Below, piece by piece: positions 44,665 to 54,643 of a DNA stretch of 64,000 nt. The stretch comes from Staphylococcus croceilyticus (GTDB lineage Bacteria > Bacillota > Bacilli > Staphylococcales > Staphylococcaceae). The position numbers and the translations under genes were made by a program. Within the stretch, counting starts at the first letter, position 1. Every line of letters begins with the position of its first letter. The notes under the pieces were generated by a model. The model did no database searches and was not told the origin of the DNA. It was given only the letters and a program-made list of their open reading frames with translations. The DNA lies in the NCBI RefSeq assembly GCF_002902575.1, contig NZ_PPRD01000061.1, positions 1 through 64,000 of the forward strand, written 5' to 3'.

Positions 44665-46164
44665 ATGTTGAGTTCAAGTTTATTACTGACATTATTTTTT
44701 ATAACGCTTGTCATTGCAGTGCTAAGCGGACTGATTTTTTTAATACCTTCAGTCCCTGTACAATACATACGTTTACATTTAATTTTACTCTTACTCCCTG
44801 TCATCGTAGGAGTGATTGGTTTAATTACAAATTATAATAGAGAAGTCGTAGGTATTTTTGCATTAGATAAACTCGCTTGGGTAGTAGGTGCATTTATATT
44901 AGCCTTAGGATTTATCATTCAAAAGTTCTCAATGCGTTACTTACTAGGAGATCGTAATTATCGTAAATATTTCGCACTCTATACCTTTACGACAGTATTT
45001 GCATCAATAGGTTGGTTAAGTAATGATTTACGATTAATGACAGTATGTTGGGGACTGACATTATTTTGCTTAACACAATTAATTCGTTTAAATCGTTCAT
45101 GGAAAGTACCTGCAGAAGCAGCCAAAGTCTCTGCACGTTCATTTATTATCGGTTGGCTCGCTTTATTATTAGCAGTCATCCTATTATATGTAGGAACTGG
45201 AGATTGGACGATTGATCCAACGCAAAATTACGATTACGCAATGAGTTACGGCATGAAATTATTAGTAGATTTATTACTTGTGCTTGCCGTTATTATCCCA
45301 GCAGCACAATATCCATTCCAAAGTTGGTTGATTGAATCTGTAGTAGCGCCAACGCCTGTATCTGCCATCATGCACGCAGGTATTGTAAACGCTGGAGGCA
45401 TTATTTTAACTCGTTTTTCACCAGTATTTGATAACCATATCGCGTTAACAGTACTGTTAATTATCTCAAGCATTTCAGTATTAATAGGGTCAGGCATTAG
45501 CTTGGTCCATGTAGATTATAAACGCCAACTCGTTGGTTCTACGATGAGCCAAATGGGCTTCATGCTCGTGCAATGTGCGCTAGGTGTTTATTCCGCTGCG
45601 ATTATTCACTTAATTTTACATGGCGTATTTAAAGCAACGTTATTCTTACAATCAGGTTCAATCGTTAAACGCTTCAATATTCCTACACCACCTAACGTTA
45701 AGCGCTCATACGCTTGGACAGTGTTAGGACGAGCACTTGCGATTATCATTGCAGTCATCTTTTTCATGACAAGTAAGCATAACGCTTATACATTAATCAG
45801 TGCTTTCATCTTAGCTTGGTCATTATCTGTATCTTGGAACCAAATGGTAGCGTTAAATCGTGGCGTTATGGGACGCATTATCGGTATCGCTATGCTAGTG
45901 ATTGTAGCATTCGTTTACATCATCACACATCAAGTGTTTGTGGGTATCTTAGATAATGTTTACATGGTGCCATCGCATCCACCATTATTCAGTGCCATTC
46001 TTTGCATCGCAATTTTAGTACTAGGTAGTGTTTTCAGTATTTGGGTCGCACGTCGACGTACATCAACTGCTTTTGCCAAAGTCTATTTATGGCTCATCAA
46101 GATCGGTGAAGCTAAATTTAAATCAGTTGAAAGCCATCCTAACTACTTGAAGAAATATTTATAA
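44665..46164 (+). CDS. mpsA: NuoL/NdhF-like subunit of the bicarbonate system MpsAB
   Basis: 499 aa from ATG at 44665 with GATGGAGGAACAG upstream. Roughly 13 membrane helices; the Complex I L-subunit core is visible (YPFQSWLIESVVAPTPVSAIMHAGIVNAGGIIL, shown by QSWLIESVVAPTPVSA and HAGIVNAGG). MpsA/DabB forms a complex with MpsB/DabA and supports bicarbonate accumulation driven by cation flux. It also maintains membrane potential and growth in air. It starts the operon with mpsB 15 bases later. Confidence 0.93.
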   Translation: MLSSSLLLTLFFITLVIAVLSGLIFLIPSVPVQYIRLHLILLLLPVIVGVIGLITNYNREVVGIFALDKLAWVVGAFILALGFIIQKFSMRYLLGDRNYRKYFALYTFTTVFASIGWLSNDLRLMTVCWGLTLFCLTQLIRLNRSWKVPAEAAKVSARSFIIGWLALLLAVILLYVGTGDWTIDPTQNYDYAMSYGMKLLVDLLLVLAVIIPAAQYPFQSWLIESVVAPTPVSAIMHAGIVNAGGIILTRFSPVFDNHIALTVLLIISSISVLIGSGISLVHVDYKRQLVGSTMSQMGFMLVQCALGVYSAAIIHLILHGVFKATLFLQSGSIVKRFNIPTPPNVKRSYAWTVLGRALAIIIAVIFFMTSKHNAYTLISAFILAWSLSVSWNQMVALNRGVMGRIIGIAMLVIVAFVYIITHQVFVGILDNVYMVPSHPPLFSAILCIAILVLGSVFSIWVARRRTSTAFAKVYLWLIKIGEAKFKSVESHPNYLKKYL

Positions 46165-46179
46165 GAGGTGAAACCTGAC

Positions 46180-48750
46180 ATGACTATTACCAAACATAAT
46201 ATAGATGAAACAGTTAAATCAGCCCGTCGTGTAATAACGCCACTTTCACCTATCTCAATTTTTGCAGCACGCAATCCTTGGGAAGAAATGGAACACCAAA
46301 CCTTCGACCAAGTAGCACAGTGGTTTAAACACGTACGAGATATTGATTTATACCCTAGCCACGCCTCTGTGATGACTGCTTTGGAAAAGGGCGAGATAGA
46401 CCAATCTCTCGTTGAAGAAGAAGTCAAACAAGCCGTGCGTACATACGAGACAACGATACCTCAACAACATATCGACATCTATTGTAAGAATGCCATGCGC
46501 ATACAAGATGTACCGCAAGATTTAATTACGAAAGAAGCATACTTAAAACTAGAAGTCTCAAAGCTTAAAGGTGTCTTTGAGAATGAACCTTTTAAATATG
46601 CACGTTCTAAAAGTGCCAATGCCTTTAATGCCAAAGGCGAATCTCTTATGGACGAGCTAAATACGCATATTATCAAGTGGTCAAAACTTTATCTTGATAA
46701 TTTTCAATCAAGTTGGACCATGCCTAAACGTGAAGAAGGGTTCTATGTTGCCTGGTTACACTTAGCACAACATGATCCTATGTTGACGAAAACACAGCGT
46801 AAAATGGTTAAAACCTTACCTCATGACTATAGAGAAGCACTTGTTATGGCGTTGAATCATTTAGATATCGCAGAAGATGAACGCGAATCCTATTTAACAG
46901 GCCATTTCCTATCATTACCGGGTTGGGCGGGAATGATGTATTATCGTGCAGAACAAAACGAACATGAAGAAGATTTACTAACGCAATATCTTGCGATTCG
47001 GTTAACGATGGAATGTATTTTATTAGATACTGAAAAAATGAGTCGCCCGGCAGTCTTAAATGTGGAAAGACGTATTAAAGAATTAGTAAGTAAATGGTTA
47101 TACTATGGCGAAATGTCTATTGACGAATGGGCAGCGATGTCGATTGATGAACAGATTGCTCATTTAAGATTTGCACATGATTTTAATCCCCTTTATTTTA
47201 AAAAATTGTGGCTCGAAGCATGGGAAGAAACACATGAACGTGAATTAGTAGAGAGTATTTACAATAAATCGACGAAGCAAGAGACACCACAAACGCAAGT
47301 GCAATTAGCATTTTGTATTGATGTACGTTCTGAACCATTTCGTCGTCACTTAGAAAGTGAAGGACCATTTGAAACAATCGGTATCGCAGGATTCTTCGGC
47401 TTACCGATCCGCAAAGAAGTATTGGATGAACAATTTAGTCATAATTCTTTACCTGTCATGGTGCCACCTGCGTACACAATTAAAGAATATGCAGATCGAC
47501 ATGCTTTAAATACGTATAATCAACAACAACATTCAGTAACATCAATGTTTTACACATTTAAATTGATGAAACATAATGTGGTACCAAGTTTACTTTTACC
47601 AGAATTGAGTGGCCCATTCTTAAGTTTAAATACATTAGCAAGTACGTTTATACCAAAGAGTACACGCAACTTTGTCCGTAACTTTACGAAGAATTGGTTG
47701 AAGAAGCCAGAAGCTAAATTAACAATTAATCGTGAACATGAAGTATATAGCGATTTACCAATTGGTTTCACTGAAGAAGAACAAGTCGCTTTCACGAGAC
47801 AAGCATTACAACTTATGGAGTTAACAACTGATTTCGCGCCACTTGTCGTTTTAGGGGGACATGGCAGTGAATCGAACAATAATCCATATCATGCTTCATT
47901 AGAATGTGGTGCTTGTGGTGGGGCATCAAGTGGGTTTAATGCTAAGTTACTTGCGATGATGTGTAATTTGCCTCATGTACGTCAAAGCTTAAAAGCAGAA
48001 GGTATTAATATTCCTAAAGAAACGGTATTTATTGCTGCAGAACATAAAACGTCTGTAGATGAATTAGAATATATTTATATGCCAGAGTTAACAGCATCAG
48101 CTCAAAAAGCATTTGATATGTTAGAAGAAGCGATGCCACGCGTAAGTTATAAAGCTAATACTGAACGCTTAGCTAACTTGCCTGGTTTAGATCAAGGTAA
48201 AGTGAAAAATCCGGTTGCCGAAGCGCGTCGTTATGCGAGTGACTGGAGTGAAATTCGCCCAGAATGGGGTCTTGCTCGCAATGCAGAATTTATTATCGGA
48301 CAACGTAGTATCACAGAAGGTACCAATTTAGAAGGTCGTGCATTTTTACATAATTATGATTGGAAAAAGGATGCAGACGGTCAGATTTTGAATACGATTA
48401 TTTCTGGTCCAGCGTTAGTTGCGCAATGGATTAATTTACAATATTACGCTTCAACTGTAGCGCCTCATTTCTATGGAAGTGGGAACAAAACGACTCAATC
48501 TGTAACGTCCGGCGTTGGTATAATGCAAGGTAATTCAAGTGATTTACTAGCAGGCTTACCATGGCAATCGGTGATGGCAGCAGATAATAAAATTTATCAT
48601 TCTCCGATTCGTTTATTAGTGGTTATTCAAGCACCTGATAGTTATATTGAAGCGTTACTTGATAATAATATTAAATTTAAGCAGAAAGTAGATCATAGTT
48701 GGGTGCGTCTAGCAAGTATCGATGAAGATGGTAGCTGGAAAGATTGGTAG
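46180..48750 (+). CDS. mpsB: DabA/MpsB, DUF2309 bicarbonate-system partner
   Basis: 856 aa from ATG at 46180 (AGAGGTG upstream). The zinc site of the DabA family is present: [16 protein letters not shown] (Cys and Asp, near residue 380) and [25 protein letters not shown] (His and Cys, near 570; shown by GGHGSE and LECGACGG). DabA acts as a vectorial carbonic anhydrase coupled to DabB. Together with MpsA it concentrates bicarbonate. The DUF2294 gene follows at 70 bases and may belong to the operon. Confidence 0.93.
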   Translation: MTITKHNIDETVKSARRVITPLSPISIFAARNPWEEMEHQTFDQVAQWFKHVRDIDLYPSHASVMTALEKGEIDQSLVEEEVKQAVRTYETTIPQQHIDIYCKNAMRIQDVPQDLITKEAYLKLEVSKLKGVFENEPFKYARSKSANAFNAKGESLMDELNTHIIKWSKLYLDNFQSSWTMPKREEGFYVAWLHLAQHDPMLTKTQRKMVKTLPHDYREALVMALNHLDIAEDERESYLTGHFLSLPGWAGMMYYRAEQNEHEEDLLTQYLAIRLTMECILLDTEKMSRPAVLNVERRIKELVSKWLYYGEMSIDEWAAMSIDEQIAHLRFAHDFNPLYFKKLWLEAWEETHERELVESIYNKSTKQETPQTQVQLAFCIDVRSEPFRRHLESEGPFETIGIAGFFGLPIRKEVLDEQFSHNSLPVMVPPAYTIKEYADRHALNTYNQQQHSVTSMFYTFKLMKHNVVPSLLLPELSGPFLSLNTLASTFIPKSTRNFVRNFTKNWLKKPEAKLTINREHEVYSDLPIGFTEEEQVAFTRQALQLMELTTDFAPLVVLGGHGSESNNNPYHASLECGACGGASSGFNAKLLAMMCNLPHVRQSLKAEGINIPKETVFIAAEHKTSVDELEYIYMPELTASAQKAFDMLEEAMPRVSYKANTERLANLPGLDQGKVKNPVAEARRYASDWSEIRPEWGLARNAEFIIGQRSITEGTNLEGRAFLHNYDWKKDADGQILNTIISGPALVAQWINLQYYASTVAPHFYGSGNKTTQSVTSGVGIMQGNSSDLLAGLPWQSVMAADNKIYHSPIRLLVVIQAPDSYIEALLDNNIKFKQKVDHSWVRLASIDEDGSWKDW

Positions 48751-48819
48751 GGAGTTCGGTTTTTCTGAAAAAAGTGATAAAATGAGGTTAATCAATCAAT
48801 AGGAGAATTAGGATTAACC

Positions 48820-49188
48820 ATGGCTAAATCTAAAGGTGTGTATGAAGCGGAAATTAGTAAAGCAATCACTCAGTGGGAAAAGGACTTTCTTGGGCGTGGT
48901 TCGCTTTCAGTTAAAACAGATATTTTAAGAGACATGATTATTGTCAATTTACAAGGTGTCTTAACTCCAGCAGAATACCGTGTTTGTGAAACACAAGAAG
49001 GCTTACTCAATATTAAGCGTACACGTTCTGAACTTGTTGAATCCGGACAAGATGATTTAATGCAATTAATATTAGATATTACAGGTGTGAGCGTAAATAG
49101 CTTTCACAGTGACTTAAGTACAATTACAGGGGAGCGTGTCATTGTATTTAAATTAGATGAGAATTTAGAGAAAACACTCAAAAAATAA
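48820..49188 (+). CDS. DUF2294 family protein
   Basis: 122 aa. It contains YEAEISKAITQWEKDFLGRG and MIIVNLQGVLTPAEYRV with LILDITGVSVNSFHSDLST, the DUF2294 signature, an alpha/beta cytosolic protein. DUF2294 genes repeatedly sit beside DabA/DabB genes, as here, so a role with inorganic carbon is likely but unproven. AGGAGAATTAGGATTAACC precedes the ATG. It ends in a strong terminator. Confidence 0.88.
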   Translation: MAKSKGVYEAEISKAITQWEKDFLGRGSLSVKTDILRDMIIVNLQGVLTPAEYRVCETQEGLLNIKRTRSELVESGQDDLMQLILDITGVSVNSFHSDLSTITGERVIVFKLDENLEKTLKK

Positions 49189-49201
49189 ATATTGATGAAG
49201 G

Positions 49202-49241
49202 AAAGCGATAAAAACGACACATTCGTTTTATCGCTTTTTTA
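49202..49241 (+). terminator. Terminator of the mpsAB-DUF2294 unit
   Basis: AAAGCGATAAAAACG pairs with CGTTTTATCGCTTT (49202-49237) and is followed by TTTT. Confidence 0.9.
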
Positions 49242-49325
49242 ATGGGATTCAAGCATACCTATTAAGAGCTTATTTTGTAGCTTTAGTGTACAATTTACAC
49301 AAAGGCAGTGTGGGAGTTGAAAACA

Positions 49326-50021
49326 ATGCGAGTAAATGAATTTAAACAACCGATAGGAGAGACATTAGATAACTATGTTGTACCTTCATTTCCTGACGCA
49401 CAAACTTTAGAAGGACGATATGGGACACTAACAAAATTGAGTATAAATCATACAAATTATTTGTATGATGTGCTATGCGATGATGAATCCAGAAAAAATT
49501 GGACATATCTTTATGAAGGACCCTTCGATAATAAAACAACATTTGAGGACTATATTAGACAACTTATTAATAGTAAAGATAAATACTTCTTTACTATTAA
49601 AGATAATACACAACAACAACCTTTAGGTATTTTGGCATTAATGCGCATAAATCCAGAGCATGGTTCTATAGAAGTAGGCAATATCATATATTCTAACCAA
49701 TTAAAGAAAACACGTGTCGGTACAGAAGTACAATATTTATTGGCAAAGTATGTGTTTGAAACATTGAGCTACAGACGATATGAATGGAAATGTGATAATT
49801 TAAATACGCCTTCTAAGCATGCGGCACAAAGATTTGGATTTACATTCGAAGGAGTATTCCGACATTCTAATATTTGTAAAGGGCGCAATCGAGATACTGC
49901 TTGGTTCTCAATGCTAGATAATGAATGGCCAAGTGTTAAAACAAGATTTGAACAATGGCTCGAGCCAGATAATTTTGATGAAAAAGGCCATCAAATAAAA
50001 CATCTTAGTGATTTTTCTTGA
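49326..50021 (+). CDS. GNAT acetyltransferase, RimL-like, with extra N-terminus
   Basis: 231 aa from ATG at 49326 (GGGAG upstream, 9-base gap). YFFTIKDNTQQQPLGILALMRINP and SIEVGNIIYSNQLKKTRVGTEVQYLL form the acceptor side and acetyl-CoA loop; RRYEWKCDNLNTPSKHAAQRFGF is the RimJ/RimL end. Members of this larger subgroup acetylate polyamines or ribosomal proteins; the substrate is not evident. PAP2, patatin and esterase genes follow on the same strand. Confidence 0.85.
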   Translation: MRVNEFKQPIGETLDNYVVPSFPDAQTLEGRYGTLTKLSINHTNYLYDVLCDDESRKNWTYLYEGPFDNKTTFEDYIRQLINSKDKYFFTIKDNTQQQPLGILALMRINPEHGSIEVGNIIYSNQLKKTRVGTEVQYLLAKYVFETLSYRRYEWKCDNLNTPSKHAAQRFGFTFEGVFRHSNICKGRNRDTAWFSMLDNEWPSVKTRFEQWLEPDNFDEKGHQIKHLSDFS

Positions 50022-50083
50022 TACAGAATACATGTTTTAATAGATAAAAGAAATATATGAAATTAGGAACTGGTGAAAGTGGT

Positions 50084-50779
50084 ATGAGACAAAAGAAAGA
50101 ATTTACATCTGCGATAACGGTACCTATGTTCATGATTGGGTTAATTATTTTTATATTTTTAGCGATAAATGTGAGCATGAATACATTGTTTGTTCAAAAC
50201 ATTGATTTAGGCTCATTACATTGGCTAACTGAACAATTTGGAGAACCTCAAAGATATTTTGGAGACAATCTTTGGCAGGACTTTATGACTTTTTGCGCTG
50301 AAATTGGCGAAGTGAAATCGATTATGTACATAACTGCATTTTTAGCGCTTATTTTATTATTTAAAAACTATAAAGTTTCGATATGGCTCATATTGAGTAT
50401 CTATACAGGAACGTTAATGAATTATTTAATTAAACAACTTATAGAAAGACCACGCCCATATAATCACTTAATGCGCGATCATGGCTATTCGTTTCCAAGT
50501 GGACACTCAAATGCGAGTACCTTATTAGCTTTAGCATTGCTTATCGTTATCCTACCTATGATTAAGGTTATGGCAATAAGAATCATAAGCAGTGTGCTCA
50601 CTATCGTAATATGGATAGGCGTTTTAGGATGTCGACTTTATTTTCACGCTCATTATATTACGGATGTCGTGAGCGGTGTGTCGTTAGGTGTACTATGGAT
50701 AGCGTTGTTTTTAATGATTGTTCCATTGTTTTATCTTAATGTTCCAAGAGTTAAAAGAAAGGCTGTTCAACGTCGTTAA
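50084..50779 (+). CDS. PAP2-family membrane phosphatase
   Basis: 231 aa (start chosen at ATG 50084, with GGTGAAAGT; an ATG nine codons earlier has no site). Six helices. All three phosphatase motifs are present: KQLIERPRP, YSFPSGHSNAS and CRLYFHAHYITDVVSG. It dephosphorylates lipid phosphates such as undecaprenyl pyrophosphate or phosphatidylglycerol phosphate. The patatin-like lipase gene starts 17 bases after it, which suggests a lipid-related unit. Confidence 0.88.
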   Translation: MRQKKEFTSAITVPMFMIGLIIFIFLAINVSMNTLFVQNIDLGSLHWLTEQFGEPQRYFGDNLWQDFMTFCAEIGEVKSIMYITAFLALILLFKNYKVSIWLILSIYTGTLMNYLIKQLIERPRPYNHLMRDHGYSFPSGHSNASTLLALALLIVILPMIKVMAIRIISSVLTIVIWIGVLGCRLYFHAHYITDVVSGVSLGVLWIALFLMIVPLFYLNVPRVKRKAVQRR

Positions 50780-50796
50780 ATAAAGGAGAGATAACA

Positions 50797-51648
50797 ATGA
50801 CAAATGAACGTACATTAGTATTAGGTGGAGGCGGTATTACGGGTATCGCTTGGGAATCTGGCGTGTTAGCAGGGTTAATAGATAATGGTATCAAATTGAA
50901 TGAAGCGGATAAGATAATAGGCACGTCAGCTGGCTCATTTGTAGGAGCTGTGCTGGCGAATGGTTATGATATGAAGGATTATTATTATGAATTAGATGAG
51001 CGACGTGATGAGAATGATCGTGCTTCTATGTCGTCTGATATTTATCGTTTATGGCAAAATGCCTTTATCGTAGGACGCGATGATGCTGAGAAAGTCGGAC
51101 AAATGATGGGCGATATTGTATATACGCGTCCGTCTAAAGTAGATTTAAATGAGCGTAAACAAGCGATTCGACAACGTTTAGGCGATGTTGAATGGAAAGA
51201 TAATTTAGAAATTACTGCGATTAATGCTAAAACGGGGGTCACTGGCACATTTAATTCACAAAGCGGTGTAACTCTTGAAGAAGCGGTCACGGCGAGTGGT
51301 GCTGTGCCTGGTATTTGGCCACATATTCGTTTGAATGAAATTGACTGGATTGATGGTGGCATGGTGTCACCTACCAATGCGATGCTAGCAGAAGGGGCTA
51401 AGTCAATTATTATTCTAGCGCCGTTAGCTGATGGTTTAGGAATGATGCCAAGTGCGTTTGATGATGCTGAACAGTTAAGCAAACACAGCCATGTCTTAGT
51501 AATAAGTCCTGATAGTGATAGCCAAGCAGAAATTGGAGATAATATTTATAATCCAAACAATATCTTAAATATTGGTAATGTAGGTTATAAACAAGGGCAA
51601 GTACTGGCTCAAGAGATTCGAGATAATTATAAGGAATGGCTACACTAA
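50797..51648 (+). CDS. Patatin-like phospholipase
   Basis: 283 aa. Oxyanion hole LVLGGGGITGIAWESGVL (near 7-24), nucleophile elbow IIGTSAGSFVGAVL (Ser near 44), and the catalytic Asp in DWIDGGMVSP (near 187). It hydrolyses an acyl ester of a lipid or lysolipid. AAAGGAGAG precedes the ATG. It follows the PAP2 gene closely and precedes an esterase gene, so the three may act in membrane lipid turnover. No signal peptide, so it is cytosolic. Confidence 0.9.
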   Translation: MTNERTLVLGGGGITGIAWESGVLAGLIDNGIKLNEADKIIGTSAGSFVGAVLANGYDMKDYYYELDERRDENDRASMSSDIYRLWQNAFIVGRDDAEKVGQMMGDIVYTRPSKVDLNERKQAIRQRLGDVEWKDNLEITAINAKTGVTGTFNSQSGVTLEEAVTASGAVPGIWPHIRLNEIDWIDGGMVSPTNAMLAEGAKSIIILAPLADGLGMMPSAFDDAEQLSKHSHVLVISPDSDSQAEIGDNIYNPNNILNIGNVGYKQGQVLAQEIRDNYKEWLH

Positions 51649-51719
51649 CAAATTTTTAGATTTAAGCCTGCGGGCAGTGTTAATAAATTATAATTTGTAT
51701 TTAACTAGGGGGAGTTAGA

Positions 51720-52448
51720 ATGAATGTTAAATCACCACGTCCCGTTCATCTGAAAGGGACACGAGAAGAAGCAGTATTGTTATTACATTCGTTTACAGGC
51801 ACGATTCGTGATGTTAAACATTTGGCGACAGTACTTAATGAGGAAGGTTACACGTGCTATGCGCCAAATTATCGTGGGCATGGTTTACCTTTAAATGAGT
51901 TTACTCAATTTACGATTAACGATTGGTGGAGTGACGTTCAAGAAGCGTACCAATTTTTAAAAAACGAAGGCTTTGAAACAATTTATGTAACTGGAGTATC
52001 ATTAGGCGGTTTATTTACATTGAAATTAGCTGAAACGGTTAAAGTTGATAAAATCGCGGTGATGTCTGCGCCAAGCGAAAAAGAAGAAGCGGGCATTGCA
52101 TGGCGTATGGAACGCTATGGCCAACGTATGAACGAATTATTGAATTTTGATGATGAAACATCACAACAACAATTGGAAAGTATCCAAGCATATCAACCTC
52201 ATATTACAACATTTAAAAACTTTATTGTTGGTATAACTGAAAACTTGAGCGACATTGAAACACCGGCAAGAATTTTATATGGTGGTAAAGATGAACAATC
52301 TTATCAAGATAGCGCCAAATACATTTATCAACACATTAAGAGTGAAGATAAAGAATTGATGTGCCATCCGTTATGTAAACATTTAATGACCCACGGAGAT
52401 GGCAGTGACAAAGTAGAAGTTGATATCATTGAATTCTTTAATGCATAA
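51720..52448 (+). CDS. Alpha/beta hydrolase, carboxylesterase Est30-like
   Basis: 242 aa. VLLLHSFTGTIRDVKHLA is the oxyanion region, YVTGVSLGGLFTLKLA has the nucleophile Ser near 94, ILYGGKDEQSYQDSA holds Asp near 190, and CKHLMTHGDGS the His near 220. It matches the small carboxylesterases of Bacillus/Geobacillus (Est30). GGGGGAG precedes the ATG. The 82-aa gene follows at 17 bases. It cleaves short acyl esters or monoacylglycerol. Confidence 0.9.
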   Translation: MNVKSPRPVHLKGTREEAVLLLHSFTGTIRDVKHLATVLNEEGYTCYAPNYRGHGLPLNEFTQFTINDWWSDVQEAYQFLKNEGFETIYVTGVSLGGLFTLKLAETVKVDKIAVMSAPSEKEEAGIAWRMERYGQRMNELLNFDDETSQQQLESIQAYQPHITTFKNFIVGITENLSDIETPARILYGGKDEQSYQDSAKYIYQHIKSEDKELMCHPLCKHLMTHGDGSDKVEVDIIEFFNA

Positions 52449-52465
52449 AATAATGGAGGAATAAG

Positions 52466-52714
52466 ATGAAACGTACTTTTCTATTAACATATACAACTGT
52501 TTCTGGAAAATCATATACTGAATTTAAAACCTTTCAAAACGGGCCGGATTATGATACATGCGTGCAACGTCTGATTGATGAATTCGACGAACTTGCTTAT
52601 TTATTTCTAAAAAATGATACGCAAGTGCACTACATTAATGTGGATCATATTGAAAGTTTAAGTATTCAAGAAGTAAATGAAGGCCAAAACATTACGTATG
52701 ATTTTAATGGATAA
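52466..52714 (+). CDS. Hypothetical 82-aa protein
   Basis: Begins MKRTFLLTYTTVSGKSYTEF, with GPDYDTCVQRLIDEFDEL in the middle and HYINVDHIESLSIQEVNEGQNITYDF at the end. A compact alpha/beta protein with no membrane segment. TGGAGGAATAAG precedes the ATG. It lies 17 bases after the esterase gene and is followed by a terminator, so it is probably the last gene of that unit. Function unknown. Confidence 0.7.
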   Translation: MKRTFLLTYTTVSGKSYTEFKTFQNGPDYDTCVQRLIDEFDELAYLFLKNDTQVHYINVDHIESLSIQEVNEGQNITYDFNG

Positions 52715-52764
52715 AAAGTAGTAGAAGGTATAAAGATGTGTGAGTAGACTCTATCTTTAGGAAT

Positions 52765-52808
52765 AAGAGAGTGGGACAATACGTTCGTAATGAATTTTGT
52801 CCCACTCT
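52765..52808. terminator. Bidirectional hairpin with AGAGTGGGACA
   Basis: AAGAGAGTGGGACAA (52765-52779) pairs with TTGTCCCACTCTT (52796-52808), between convergent genes. The GTGGGACA core recurs at many staphylococcal gene ends. Confidence 0.85.
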
Positions 52809-52816
52809 TAAGTATA

Positions 52817-53107
52817 TTAAGATTTCATCTCGTTAAGAAATTGAATAACATTTTTTTGTTGATAGACTACTAATTTGTGTTCATTATTGTCCTTATCAAT
52901 TACTTTTACCCCGTTAGGAATAATACCTAGACTTCTAAATGGTTTTACTTCTTTTATATTGTCATAAGACACAAATACTGAGTCTTTTTGAATATTCAAA
53001 GCGTGCGCAGTAAATTTGAAGCCATTATCCTCAAATAATACATGGCCACCAACAGCCTCTTTTCCTTTCCAATAATTAGCTTTAATCTTTTCATGAAGTA
53101 AAGCCAT
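52817..53107 (-). CDS. GRAM/PH-like domain protein
   Basis: 96 aa from ATG at 53107, with AAAGGAGGAAAATTT upstream. It starts MALLHEKIKANYWKGKEAVGG, and the beta-rich body (HVLFEDNGFKFTAHALNIQK, VSYDNIKEVKPFRSLGIIPNG) has the GRAM/PH-like strand order with the Gly-Ile-Ile-Pro-Asn-Gly turn. It lacks a membrane segment. Its relative at 19997-20287 is broken. Function unknown; such domains often bind lipids or membranes. Confidence 0.78.
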   Translation of the reverse strand: MALLHEKIKANYWKGKEAVGGHVLFEDNGFKFTAHALNIQKDSVFVSYDNIKEVKPFRSLGIIPNGVKVIDKDNNEHKLVVYQQKNVIQFLNEMKS

Positions 53108-53180
53108 AAATTTTCCTCCTTTATAGACTCTTTTATACAAATGTTACTATATAGAGTAATAAATAAAAAATATATGTATA

Positions 53181-53209
53181 TTGCACTCTTTAACTAGACA
53201 TGATAGAGT
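53181..53209 (+). promoter_or_regulatory. Promoter of the NSS transporter gene
   Basis: TTGCAC (53181-53186), 17 bases ending TGA, TAGAGT (53204-53209); start near 53216. Confidence 0.5.
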
Positions 53210-53229
53210 AGTACTTAAGTGCATAAACG

Positions 53230-53245
53230 CTTTAACGCGTTAAAG
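53230..53245 (+). promoter_or_regulatory. Palindrome overlapping the ribosome binding site of the NSS gene
   Basis: CTTTAACGCGTTAAAG, a perfect 16-base palindrome whose 3' half overlaps AAAGGGAG, the ribosome binding site; ACTTAAGT precedes it. It could hide the site in RNA or act as an operator. Confidence 0.4.
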
Positions 53246-53257
53246 GGAGTTGGTAAA

Positions 53258-54586
53258 ATGAGTAGCCAATCGCAATGGAAAACTTCAACCGGATTTATTT
53301 TAGCAAGTGCTGGATCAGCAATCGGGCTAGGCGCAATGTGGAAGTTTCCTTATATGGCAGGAATTTACGGTGGTGGAGCTTTTCTACTCTTATTCTTATT
53401 ATTTACAATATTTGTAGGGTTACCACTATTAATTATGGAATTTACAGTAGGTAAGATGGGAAGAACTTATACTACTCAAATATATAGCAAATTAACTGAT
53501 AAAAAATGGCTAAATATCATAGGGTGGAACGGTAATTTAGCTGTATTTATTTTATTTGGGTTTTATAGCGTTATCGGTGGCTGGATTATTATTTATATTG
53601 GTAATGTCATCTTGCAAATGCTATCTATTGAAAAAGCATCACTCACTCAAATTAATTTTGAAAAAATTATTAGTAACCCTTGGTTAACAGTATTGGGACA
53701 AGGTATTTTTATTTTGTTAACTATGGTTATTGTTATGATGGGTGTGGAAAAAGGTTTAGAAAAAGCGTCAAAAATGATGATGCCACTATTATTTATCTTT
53801 TTAATCATTGTAGTAGCAAAATCTTTAACTTTAGACGGTGCGTTAGACGGCGTGCGCTATATCTTGCAACCTAGAATGGAAGATATTTCTATGAAAGGCG
53901 TGCTTTTCGCCCTAGGTCAATCGTTCTTCACGCTATCTCTAGGTACGACAGGAATGATTACATATGCGAGTTATGCGCCTAAAGAAATGACAATTAAATC
54001 GTCTGCCATTTCAATTGTTATTATGAATATTTTAGTATCAGTATTAGCAGGATTAGCAATTTTCCCAGCGTTAAAAACATTTGGCTATGCGCCTCAAGAA
54101 GGGCCAGGGTTATTATTTAAAGTGTTACCTTTAGTGTTTAGTCAAATGGGCTTCGGAATTGTATTTTACTTTATCTTTTTAATCTTATTTTTATTTGCAG
54201 CACTAACATCATCTATTTCATTATTAGAACTTAATGTGTCTAATTTTACTAAAAATGATAATACTAAGCGTAAATCAGTGGCATTTGTCGCAAGTATTCT
54301 CGTGTTTATTATTAGTATTCCAGCGACACTTTCATTCGGTAGTTTAAGCGGATTCAAGTTTGGCGCAGGTACTATTTTTGATAATATGGATTTTCTAGTA
54401 TCAAATATATTAATGCCATTAGGCGCTTTAGGTACAACGCTTGTAGTTGGTCAATTACTAGATAAAGATGCTTTAAAAGAAAGTTTCGGAAAAGATAAAT
54501 TCAAATTCTTTGCGCCATGGTATTTTTTAATTAAATACATTATGCCAGTCGTCATCATACTAGTCTTTATCGTACAATTATTTTAG
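53258..54586 (+). CDS. Sodium-dependent transporter, NSS/SNF family
   Basis: 442 aa from ATG at 53258 (AAAGGGAGTTGG). Twelve predicted helices beginning with TGFILASAGSAIGLGAMWKFPYMAG, the unwound first helix that holds Na+ and substrate in LeuT-type proteins. Family members import amino acids such as tryptophan or tyrosine. It has its own promoter and a palindrome over its ribosome binding site, which suggests specific regulation. Substrate unknown. Confidence 0.93.
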   Translation: MSSQSQWKTSTGFILASAGSAIGLGAMWKFPYMAGIYGGGAFLLLFLLFTIFVGLPLLIMEFTVGKMGRTYTTQIYSKLTDKKWLNIIGWNGNLAVFILFGFYSVIGGWIIIYIGNVILQMLSIEKASLTQINFEKIISNPWLTVLGQGIFILLTMVIVMMGVEKGLEKASKMMMPLLFIFLIIVVAKSLTLDGALDGVRYILQPRMEDISMKGVLFALGQSFFTLSLGTTGMITYASYAPKEMTIKSSAISIVIMNILVSVLAGLAIFPALKTFGYAPQEGPGLLFKVLPLVFSQMGFGIVFYFIFLILFLFAALTSSISLLELNVSNFTKNDNTKRKSVAFVASILVFIISIPATLSFGSLSGFKFGAGTIFDNMDFLVSNILMPLGALGTTLVVGQLLDKDALKESFGKDKFKFFAPWYFLIKYIMPVVIILVFIVQLF

Positions 54587-54597
54587 TATATAAAGAA

Positions 54598-54643
54598 AAA
54601 AGAGGTTGGACTCCTATCAATTTATAGGGTTCAACCTCTTTAT
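54598..54643. terminator. Bidirectional terminator
   Basis: AAAGAGGTTGGAC with TCCTAT pairs with ATAGGG and TTCAACCTCTTT (54598-54641), between convergent genes. Confidence 0.88.
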
